Positions 57,032-64,000 of a DNA stretch of 64,000 nt are shown one piece after another. Positions within the stretch are counted from its first letter, which is position 1. Each line of letters opens with the position of its first letter. Made by a program: the position numbers and the translations under genes. Origin of the DNA: VAZQ01 sp963725065 (GTDB lineage Bacteria > Pseudomonadota > Alphaproteobacteria > Rhizobiales > Xanthobacteraceae); the NCBI GenBank assembly GCA_963725065.1, contig CAVRXD010000004.1:1-64000 (forward strand), read 5' to 3'. Under the pieces are notes generated by a model. It did not search any database. It had not been told where the DNA came from and worked only from the letters and a program-made list of their open reading frames with translations.

Positions 57032-58477
57032 ATGGCCCGGTCGACGAAAATCAATCCAGTTAGCGCCGACCTCGATCGCGATCAGTATATCGACGGAATG
57101 CTCTCTAGCTTCGCGTGGGATGCGGCAGCGTTCTTCGTCGCCCCTTGGGACGCAGGCATTGTCTATAAAGAGCCAACAATTACTTACAGTTTCCCAGATA
57201 GCATGCTGGACTACGGAAGCAATTACAGCAATGAGCCTCGCTCAAATTTTGCGGCCCTAAATCCTGAGCAGCAATCCGCAATAGAATACATGCTCAAACA
57301 ATTTGATTCGGTCATCGACTGGGGTTTCGCAAAAGTTTCCTACGGTGACTTAAACGATCAATTTGCGACGATCCGGTACGGCCTGACTGACAAGACGACC
57401 AGCGCTTGGGCGTACGAGCCCTCCGAAAAGGCTCAAGGTGGGGACGCGTGGTTCAACAATTCGAAGCACCTTTACGATGCCCCGATCATCGGGACTGATG
57501 CCTGGGCTACTTTTCTGCATGAAACTGGACATACCCTCGGATTAAAGCACCCGCACGAAAAGGTCTCAGGATTTGGCGTTGTTCCCCTCGATCACGATTC
57601 GCTCGAATACACGCAGATGAGCTACCGCTCCTACGTGGGCGACAAGACCAACGGGGAATATTCCAACGAAACATTTGGGTATCCACAGACCCTGATGATG
57701 TACGATATTGCAGCGTTGCAATACATGTACGGCGTTGAGTGGACGCCCAATGATGACACTAGGTACACGTGGTCCAACACAACTGGACAAGAGTTCATTA
57801 ATGGCGTGGGCCAGCCGATTCCCGACGCCAATCGGATTTTCATGACCATTTGGGACGGGGGCGGAAACGACACTCTCGACTTCAGCAATTACACCACGAA
57901 TCTACTCGTCGATTTGCAACCAGGCCATTGGATAAAGACCGACACACTCAACAATTTTCAATCAGCACACCTGGATTTTTACGAGGGCGACACCCATCTC
58001 GCCGCGGGAAACATTGCGCTCGCCATGCTGCCAGCATTCAGCAACGGCCAAGCTGTGCCCCTAGGTCAACAGCTGCAAGCGTCTATCGAAAATGCCATCG
58101 GCGGCTCAGGCGCCGACGTTTTCATCGGCAACCAAGTCAACAACGTATTCACAGGTAATGCAGGCGCGGACCACTTCGTATTTAATTCGACTCCTGGTCA
58201 GAACAACATCGACACAATAACAGACTTCATTTCTGGTGTTGATATCATCGATGTTGACGACTCCGCTTTTGCGAACCTGGGAAGCATAGGAGTGCTGACT
58301 GCGGATGCGTTTTATGTGGGCGTCAGCGCTCACGATTCGACTGATCGCATCATCTATGACCAGAAGGCAGGCGCCTTGTACTACGATGTCGATGGAACCG
58401 GGTCTGCCGTAGCCGCACAATTTGCTCAGCTAGATAAACACGTCACCGCCACGTATAGTGATTTCCACATTGTATGA
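57032..58477 (+). CDS. serralysin-like M10 metalloprotease with RTX repeats
   Basis: 481 residues, secreted zinc protease. Numbering below counts from the first of two adjacent ATGs at 57029; GGAGG fits the second, at 57032, better. Seen: zinc site HETGHTLGLKHPH (164-176), Met-turn TQMSYRSY (Met197, Tyr199), calcium-binding glycine repeats DGGGNDTLDFS (276-286) and GGSGADVFIGNQVNNVFTGN from 358, and a C-terminal beta-roll domain without a signal peptide. This layout indicates type I (ABC) secretion, but no secretion genes or inhibitor are in the window. Its base composition is visibly AT-richer than its neighbours, a sign of recent transfer. Confidence 0.92.
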   Translation: MARSTKINPVSADLDRDQYIDGMLSSFAWDAAAFFVAPWDAGIVYKEPTITYSFPDSMLDYGSNYSNEPRSNFAALNPEQQSAIEYMLKQFDSVIDWGFAKVSYGDLNDQFATIRYGLTDKTTSAWAYEPSEKAQGGDAWFNNSKHLYDAPIIGTDAWATFLHETGHTLGLKHPHEKVSGFGVVPLDHDSLEYTQMSYRSYVGDKTNGEYSNETFGYPQTLMMYDIAALQYMYGVEWTPNDDTRYTWSNTTGQEFINGVGQPIPDANRIFMTIWDGGGNDTLDFSNYTTNLLVDLQPGHWIKTDTLNNFQSAHLDFYEGDTHLAAGNIALAMLPAFSNGQAVPLGQQLQASIENAIGGSGADVFIGNQVNNVFTGNAGADHFVFNSTPGQNNIDTITDFISGVDIIDVDDSAFANLGSIGVLTADAFYVGVSAHDSTDRIIYDQKAGALYYDVDGTGSAVAAQFAQLDKHVTATYSDFHIV

Positions 58478-58581
58478 TTGCATAGGTCCGCTATTGCCCC
58501 CTTAGCGGCCGTTAGAGCGGACATGCCGGTTGGTCGCGTTCGTGCCACAAGCGGCTGTGAGCAATCGGAGCAAACTGCACT

Positions 58582-59557
58582 CTATTCGATCACCTCCTCG
58601 GCGCGGGCGAGCAGCTTCGCCGGTACTTCGAGGCCCAGCGCCTTGGCGGTCTTGAGATTGATCACCAGCTCGAACTTTGTCGGCTGCATTACCGGCAGTT
58701 CGCTTGGCTTTTCGCCCTTCAGGATTCGACCGATATAGATTCCAGCCTGTCGATAGGCATCTGTGATGCTGGTGCCGTAGGTTATAAGCCCGCCGGCAAG
58801 GGCATACTCGCGAAATTCATAGATTGCAGGTAGGGCATGATAGGCCGCGAGCGCGACCAACTGCTCACGTCGGTGATTAAAGAATGGGTCACCTGTGACT
58901 AATAGCCCTCCGGCCCGCCGTTCGATCAGTGTCCTAAACGCTGTATCGATGTCGCGTTCGCTGATCGCATTCAGGATCAAAATTTGCCGGCCGATGCGGG
59001 GAGCCGCCGCTTGCACGTCCTTGGCCTGCTGTTCGGGGTGCTCGCCATGGGGGTTGATTAGCACCGCGACGGGAGCGGATGCGGGCACCATCTCGCTTAG
59101 CAATTCGAGTCGCTTGCCCTCCAGATCGATATTCACAACATGCACGCCGGTGGCATTGCCACCAGGTCGGTTGAGGCTTGCCACCAGGCCAAACTTGACC
59201 GGGTCAATACTCGTAAAGACGATTGGTATCGTCGTGGTTGCTGCCTTAGCCGCTTGCGCTGCAGGCGGGCCAAAGGCGCCGATTAAAGCTACTTGCCAGT
59301 TGATCAGGTCGGCGACCAGCGTTGGCAGTCGATTGTATTGACCATCCGCATAACGATATACGAACCTCGACGTTCTGGCCTTCGACATAGCCAGCTTCTT
59401 TTAGCCCACGGTGAAGGGCTGCTCCCATGTGCGCCGTCGCACTGGCCGGACCCGTCTGGAGAAAGCCGATCACCGGCATCGCCAGCTGCTGCGCGCCCGC
59501 CGCGAGTGGCCAGACCGCCGCACCGCCGAGCAGCGTGATGAACTCGCGCCGCCTCAC
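58582..59557 (-). pseudogene. ABC_sub_bind (DUF534) family substrate-binding protein, array member 4, frameshifted
   Basis: The N-terminal part (ATG 59557; RRREFITLLGG signal, MPVIGFLQTGPASATAHMGA, LKEAGYVEGQNVE) and the C-terminal part (VYRYADGQYNRLPTL to RAEEVIE at 58582) are in different frames. One extra base near 59364-59369 separates them; joined, the protein has about 325 residues. Last gene of the upstream run, coupled to its neighbour by an ATGA overlap. Ends about 105 bases from the convergent protease gene. Confidence 0.88.
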
Positions 59558-60534
59558 TCGATCACCTCGTCGGCGCGGGCGAGCAGCATGGAAGGGAGTT
59601 CGAGTCCAAGCTTCTTCGCGGTTTTTAGATTCGCTATCAGCTGAAACCGAACCGGACGTTCGGCGGGCAAATCTGCCGGTTTGGCACCCTGCAGCACCTT
59701 GCGCCCCATAGCTCCCGCTTGCCGATAAAGCCCCTGAATATCTGGCCCATACGCGAGAAGCCCACCCTCTCTTGCGATATCTGGAAAAAGCGAGATGGTT
59801 GGCACATGTCTGCGTAGAGCGAGGTCCGCGAGCAATTGTGGATTGCCCCCGAATAGTGGCGACGACAGCACCAGCACGCCCTGAACGCGTGCGAGGTCGA
59901 GCCCATAGAACGCGTCCGCGATATCGGCCACCCGACGCGCCTCGAAAATCTGCACATCGATGCCTAATTCTCGTGCGGCAATCTCAACTGCACCGAGTTG
60001 CAGGGGCCCGGTTGTGGGGTCCCAGAGGACCCCGATGCCGGCAATCGCCGGACAAGCCTCGATGAGCAGTTGCAAGCATTTCGCACTGAAGGTTGGGAAA
60101 TCCAGGAAAACGCCGGTTACGTTGCCACCTGGACGAGCGAGACTTTCGATCCATCCGCTGGCTACCGGATCGCTCTCAAGATCAATCGCGATCACAGGGA
60201 TATCGGCAGTGGCGGCTCTCGATGCCTGAACGGCGGGAGGGCCAGCAGCCAGGATCGCGTCCACATGGTCCTTGACCAGGCTCGTCGCCAGAGCTGGCAA
60301 ACGGGACAGTTCTCCATCCGCAAGCCGAATGACCAGCTCGGTCTCGGAACGTTGGGTAGAGGAGCCGCCTAACCCTTCGTGGATTGCAGTAATACGCGCA
60401 TTCACGGCCGCCGCTTGCCCCGGATGCAGCACTCCGACTTTGCGGCTTCTTCCCGCCTGCTGCTGCGCTCTTGCCGCGAGCGGCAACGCTGCCGCCGCCC
60501 CGCCGAGCAGCGTGATGAATTCACGGCGCCTCAC
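59554..60534 (-). CDS. ABC_sub_bind (DUF534) family substrate-binding protein, array member 3
   Basis: 326 residues, intact. It is the most unlike of the array: the first lobe begins KVGVLHPGQAAAVNARITAI instead of the PVIGFL type, and the second contains WIESLARPGGNVTGVFLDFP and PLFGGNPQLLADLALRRHVP. Still ends NLKTAKKLGLELPSMLLARA. Signal RRREFITLLGG with AARAQQ. A different ligand from the other members is likely. Overlaps both neighbours by four bases. Confidence 0.9.
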   Translation of the reverse strand: MRRREFITLLGGAAAALPLAARAQQQAGRSRKVGVLHPGQAAAVNARITAIHEGLGGSSTQRSETELVIRLADGELSRLPALATSLVKDHVDAILAAGPPAVQASRAATADIPVIAIDLESDPVASGWIESLARPGGNVTGVFLDFPTFSAKCLQLLIEACPAIAGIGVLWDPTTGPLQLGAVEIAARELGIDVQIFEARRVADIADAFYGLDLARVQGVLVLSSPLFGGNPQLLADLALRRHVPTISLFPDIAREGGLLAYGPDIQGLYRQAGAMGRKVLQGAKPADLPAERPVRFQLIANLKTAKKLGLELPSMLLARADEVIE

Positions 60535-61511
60535 TCGATCACCTCATCCGCGCGGGCGAGCAGCGATGGCGGTACATCTAGGCCAAGCGCCCTGGCGGTC
60601 TTGAGGTTGATCGCCAACTCGACTTTGGTCGGCTGTATTACAGGCAGATCGGCTGGCTTCTCGCCGTTCAGAATGCGGCCGACATAGAGACCTGATAGGC
60701 GATAGGCCTCGGTCAAACTTGGCGCATAGCTGACGAGTCCGCCTTCGGTCACAAACTCATTCCATGGATACATGGCGACTATGCCGTGACGCGCCGCCAG
60801 GGCCACTACCTGTGGCCGGTGATTGTTGAATAACGCATCTGCGCCGATTAGGAGCGCTGCGATCTTCCGTTCGGTGAGCGTGGCGAACGCTATTTCGATC
60901 GCGCGCGAATCGCCAGTATGAAGCACGGTCAGCTCGCGACCGGCGGTTTTCGCTGCTGCGAGCATTTCCTTCTCTTGGGCTTCGACGCCGGGACGATTGG
61001 GATTGACCAGCGCGCCGATGGCTCGTGCGGCGGGAGCAAGTTCGCTCAGCAGTTCAAGGCGCTTTGCGTCTAGCTCGATCGAAAAGCCAGCGTTACCGGT
61101 GATGTTGCCGCCAGGCCGATTGAGACTCGCAACTAAGCCGCTCTTGACCGGATCGGAGACAGCGGCGAACACAATCGGGATGGTCGAAGTCGCTGCCTTG
61201 GCCGCGAGCGCCGCCACCGGCCCGCCAGCGGTTGCGATCACCGCTACAGGTAGGCGAACGAATTCGGCGGCGAGCGCTGGGAGACGATCGTAATTATCGT
61301 CAGCGCCACGAGATATGACGGTTACGTTCGTACCGGCCACGAACCCCGTCTCCTTCAATCCGCGATGAAGGCCGTCGAACTGGTCGGGCCGCAATTGCTC
61401 TGTGCCGCTGTTGAGGATGCCGATCAGCGGCAATACCCGCGGCTGCGCCAGCGCTGCAACCGGCCACGCCGCCGCGCCGGCAAGTCCCGTGATGAACTCG
61501 CGGCGGTTCAC
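60531..61511 (-). CDS. ABC_sub_bind (DUF534) family substrate-binding protein, array member 2
   Basis: 326 residues. Signal NRREFITGLAG with AALAQP site. Seen: LPLIGILNSGTEQLRPDQFD, GADDNYDRLPALAAEFVRLP, SLNRPGGNITGNAGFSIELD, VNPNRPGVEAQEKEMLAAAK and INLKTARALGLDVPPSLLAR. Coupled to the genes on either side by ATGA overlaps. Confidence 0.9.
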   Translation of the reverse strand: MNRREFITGLAGAAAWPVAALAQPRVLPLIGILNSGTEQLRPDQFDGLHRGLKETGFVAGTNVTVISRGADDNYDRLPALAAEFVRLPVAVIATAGGPVAALAAKAATSTIPIVFAAVSDPVKSGLVASLNRPGGNITGNAGFSIELDAKRLELLSELAPAARAIGALVNPNRPGVEAQEKEMLAAAKTAGRELTVLHTGDSRAIEIAFATLTERKIAALLIGADALFNNHRPQVVALAARHGIVAMYPWNEFVTEGGLVSYAPSLTEAYRLSGLYVGRILNGEKPADLPVIQPTKVELAINLKTARALGLDVPPSLLARADEVIE

Positions 61512-62485
61512 TCGATCACCTCATCGGCGCGCTGCTGAAGGAACCAAGGCACATCGAGGCCAAGCCACTTGGCCGTCTTGAGATTGATCACAAGCTCAAA
61601 CTTCGTCGGCAGCTCGACCGGAAGATCGGCGGGTTTCGTACCCTGCAAAATCTTGTGGACGGCGAGTGCACTGCGCCGAAAAATGTCGGGCACATCGGCA
61701 CCATACGACATTAGGCCGCCTGCTTGCGCAAATTGCCGCAGCAACGAGGCGCTCGGCAAACGATGTCGGAACGCTAACTCGGCAACAGCCTTGGAAAAGA
61801 AGATGCCTTGAACGACAACAGCTTCCGCTCGCCCTTCTGTCATCTTGGCAAAAGCAGACTCCACCTCGTTCGGACCTCGGGCCATCACGACCGGCGCGAT
61901 CTCAATCCCGGTGGTCTGTCCGGCGAGACGAACTTGTTGCAGGAGCGGCGTCGTGAATGGATCGAGGGGGTTAGCCAGAACCGCCACACGTTTCAACGAG
62001 GGCAGCATGTCTCGAAGTAATTCGACACTTTTTCCGGCCGTCTCAGCAGCCAGGTTGGAGAAACCTGTGATGTTTCCGCCTGGTCGCGCCAGACTTTGCA
62101 CGAGGCCGGAGCCGACCGGATCGGCAACAGCCGCCATGACGATTGGAATGGTTGTAGTGGCCTGCTTCGCCGCCAACGCGCATGGCGTGAAAGTCGCCAC
62201 GATCACGTCAACCGGCAGCCGTGCCAGCTCGCTGGCCAGCTCGGGCAACCGATCGGTATTCCCGTCAGCCGAACGGACCTCGAAGGCAAAATTCTGCCCC
62301 TCTGCATAACCGAACTCGCGCAATCCCTCCCGTAGCGCCTTGGAAAGAGACTGTGCGTCCGCACTCGTCAGCACCAGCGCGCCGATCCGCGCGAATTTTC
62401 TCTCCTGCCCCCGCGCAACGATCGGCCACGCCGCCGCCGCCCCGCCGAGCAACGTGATGAACTCGCGGCGTTTGATCCAGATCAT
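61508..62485 (-). CDS. ABC_sub_bind (DUF534) family substrate-binding protein, array member 1
   Basis: 325 residues; first gene of the four-gene upstream run. Signal KRREFITLLGG with VARGQE. Seen: ARIGALVLTSADAQSLSKAL, VRSADGNTDRLPELASELAR, LARPGGNITGFSNLAAETAG, NPLDPFTTPLLQQVRLAGQT and INLKTAKWLGLDVPWFLQQR. No obvious ribosome site; the promoter for the run should lie in the 400 bases upstream. Confidence 0.9.
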   Translation of the reverse strand: MIWIKRREFITLLGGAAAAWPIVARGQERKFARIGALVLTSADAQSLSKALREGLREFGYAEGQNFAFEVRSADGNTDRLPELASELARLPVDVIVATFTPCALAAKQATTTIPIVMAAVADPVGSGLVQSLARPGGNITGFSNLAAETAGKSVELLRDMLPSLKRVAVLANPLDPFTTPLLQQVRLAGQTTGIEIAPVVMARGPNEVESAFAKMTEGRAEAVVVQGIFFSKAVAELAFRHRLPSASLLRQFAQAGGLMSYGADVPDIFRRSALAVHKILQGTKPADLPVELPTKFELVINLKTAKWLGLDVPWFLQQRADEVIE

Positions 62486-62887
62486 GTGAAACCAAGGACT
62501 TGCGTTGTCAAAGCGTGCTTCGTGCGCGCATTGGCAGCATTAGGGTTTTCGCCCGATTGTCAGACGCCGGGCGCTCGCGATGAGCGCCGACATCCCCGCA
62601 AACTTCGATCTTCTCGTCCAGTGCATGACGTGCGAGGCGCGCTCGGCGGCGGGCGCGCGCGAGGAAATCATCAGAGAATTTCTTGCGATCCGTGACGGGC
62701 GGGAGCCGCCGAGCGACTTTGCCCGCCGCGATCCGCCGCTGCCGCTCAATTGCTGTCGTCGCCGACCGCAAGAGGCCGCGCCATGAAACGTCGCCGCTTC
62801 CGCACCCGTCGCGAAAATCTGTCGGCGCTTGCAACGCCGCTACCCGCAAGCGCGGCATCGGGAAGTCAACACGAGGAGGGAGCTTTG
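62486..62887. other. intergenic region with a doubtful small reading frame
   Basis: 402 bases between the first array gene and the secreted-protein gene. A 68-codon plus-strand frame at 62580-62786 begins SADIPANFDLLVQCMTCEAR and continues AGAREEIIREFLAIRDGREP, which looks protein-like, but it has no ribosome site and ends in an Arg-rich run. No promoter could be assigned with confidence. Confidence 0.3.
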
Positions 62888-63304
62888 TCACAAGCCTCCC
62901 TTCGGCCGCACAAAGCAGACGATCTCGCGGTCGTACGGCTCTCCGTGCGGACCGTACAATGTCAGCATGAAGAGATAAGCCTGACCGTCTGGTGCATAGT
63001 TTGACACGATCTTTTCCGGCGGAATGTTTACCCAAGCGCCGTTGATCAAAGCGTACCACGTATCGTCCGGATGTGGACCATTGCCGTGCTCGACCTTGTA
63101 CTTGGTATCCACAACATCGCCCGCGCCGCAGCATGACAACGGGTTGCGCTTGTCGAGTTGTGGCCGCGAGTCATTGTCTGGTCGCATAAGGTGTTGAAAG
63201 AATTCCTTCATCGGGCCATCGGGCCATTGCTTCGGCATGTCGAGTGGATCGAGCGCATACGCAGGCGAGAACGCCAGCGTCAGCGCGAACATGAGTGTCC
63301 GCAT
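62888..63304 (-). CDS. secreted hypothetical protein with a Cys-Cys motif
   Basis: 138 residues from the ATG at 63304 (GGGGAAG upstream), which gives a signal peptide (LMFALTLAFSPAYA). The frame is open back to an ATG at 63394 that would give 168 residues without a signal. Seen: WPDGPMKEFFQHLMRPDNDS, RNPLSCCGAGDVVDTKYKVE, DTWYALINGAWVNIPPEKIV and a Cys near the end (REIVCFVRPKG). Resembles small exported rhizobial proteins with a paired cysteine; function unknown. Confidence 0.7.
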   Translation of the reverse strand: MRTLMFALTLAFSPAYALDPLDMPKQWPDGPMKEFFQHLMRPDNDSRPQLDKRNPLSCCGAGDVVDTKYKVEHGNGPHPDDTWYALINGAWVNIPPEKIVSNYAPDGQAYLFMLTLYGPHGEPYDREIVCFVRPKGGL

Positions 63305-63397
63305 CACCGCTTCCCCACGATGCCGCAACGTCCGGTAGCGCCATTCCGGTTGGCCGCTCGCGCCAACCGCCATGACGATGAGGACCCACTTCATTTT

Positions 63398-63610
63398 TTA
63401 CCAGACTCGCCTAATGCGGATCGGCTTACCCGAATCCTTTTGGCTGTCGCGATGGTTGATGATGGTCTGGCCGACGATCACTCGCCCACCAGTACGGAAA
63501 ATCCGCCCGCCGGTCTCGAAACATCCACGATGGTTCGTGCATATGATCTCTGCTTGGGCGACGGTCCCGACCAGCACCAACAAACTCGCAAAAATAATGG
63601 ATCGTCTCAT
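63398..63610 (-). CDS. small secreted hypothetical protein
   Basis: 70 residues: signal peptide RRSIIFASLLVLVGTVAQAE, then a short basic mature part with two Cys (IICTNHRGCFETGGRIFRTG) and NHRDSQKDSGKPIRI. GGAGAGAG lies about ten bases before the ATG. Upstream of and same direction as the preceding secreted protein, so likely co-transcribed. Too small for family assignment. The Gly-Arg repeats (GGRIFRTGGRV) are notable. Confidence 0.55.
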   Translation of the reverse strand: MRRSIIFASLLVLVGTVAQAEIICTNHRGCFETGGRIFRTGGRVIVGQTIINHRDSQKDSGKPIRIRRVW

Positions 63611-64000
63611 ATATATTGCTCTCTCCAATCATCGCCTAATGCTGCGACGGGAGCATCTCGACCCGACGTGATTGTCTACTTCTTAGTGGCGTCGCCCCCG
63701 TGCCAAGACTTGTTATTCTTCGCCAAACATTTTTCTTTGCGGCCAAGTCACCTGTATCGCGGGCAAAGAGGTGGGCAAATGCTCTACGGCCCGGGCTTGG
63801 TCTGGAAGAGTAGCCGGTCGTGCCATGTTGGTTCTCCTTGCACTCTGATAACTCGACGCACGAAGAAGAGGCGAGCCAGTCCTCTCGCCCCCATGCCATT
63901 TCGATCGCAATCTGGTTAGTCATGACGCGCCGACATCGTCGTTCCCGCGCGCCGGATCAACATCCAGCCTCTGCCAATGGGGTACGCTGGTCAATTAACC
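63611..64000. other. terminal region without recognised gene
   Basis: 390 bases at the window end. Minus-strand frames here (for example 63636-63923) lack a plausible start context and resemble no family. No RNA, repeat or terminator recognised. Confidence 0.35.

Noticed and set aside
56497..58477. Complete transposon carrying the protease
   Set aside because: The recombinase lacks its catalytic N terminus, and no terminal inverted repeats or transposase were found.

Overview
The window looks like chromosomal DNA of an alphaproteobacterium of the order Hyphomicrobiales (Rhizobiales), probably near Nitrobacteraceae (Bradyrhizobium relatives) or Xanthobacteraceae. This is inferred from high-GC coding sequence, a CpdR-type response regulator beside tRNA-Val and an N-formylglutamate amidohydrolase, a ROSE-like RNA thermometer before an hsp20 gene, a DUF459 protein beside mltB and galU, many orphan Bug/TctC binding proteins and a large array of DUF534-type binding proteins. 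No rRNA or species-level marker is present.

Region 1 (1-21 kb) is accessory catabolism. It holds three Bug-type binding proteins without TctA/TctB, a divergent LLM flavin monooxygenase / dihydroxyphthalate-decarboxylase-like pair, and a hydratase-dehydrogenase-CoA-transferase operon divergent from an IclR regulator. These are followed by a cupin, a ThDP enzyme, a LeuCD-type hydro-lyase, and a complete branched-chain-type ABC transporter (SBP, two permeases, two ATPases). That transporter operon runs on into an isocitrate lyase/PEP mutase-family lyase and a hydantoinase-like amidohydrolase. Together this looks like uptake and CoA-dependent or lyase-type breakdown of unidentified organic acids or amides.

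Region 2 (21-46 kb) is mostly housekeeping: tRNA-Val(GAC), cpdR, an N-formylglutamate amidohydrolase, an MFS transporter, a HisN-like phosphatase, an alpha/beta hydrolase, hsp20 with a candidate RpoH promoter and ROSE thermometer, a threonine-aldolase-like enzyme, DoxX, gltB-gltD, a DUF459 SGNH protein, mltB, galU, kdsD/kpsF, a TetR regulator, an MBL-fold protein, hemH, an EF-hand protein and a degenerate isochorismatase-like protein.

Region 3 (46-53 kb) holds a xanthine-dehydrogenase remnant, an ArsR-SRPBCC-SnoaL-DUF1428 stress/toxin-type operon, a UshA-like 5'-nucleotidase and small unknown genes. Three copies of a G+C-rich palindromic repeat and one REP-like element lie between genes.

Region 4 (53-62.5 kb) is an array of seven DUF534/ABC_sub_bind lipid- or solute-binding protein genes on the minus strand, in two translationally coupled runs of four and three. 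They are separated by an AT-richer island with a truncated serine recombinase and a serralysin-like RTX metalloprotease. The last 1.5 kb carries two small secreted proteins.

Seven single-base frameshifts interrupt recognisable genes between 41 and 60 kb (kdsD, tetR, SnoaL, SRPBCC, 5'-nucleotidase twice, one DUF534 gene). None was seen in the first 40 kb. They may be real decay or local sequence errors.
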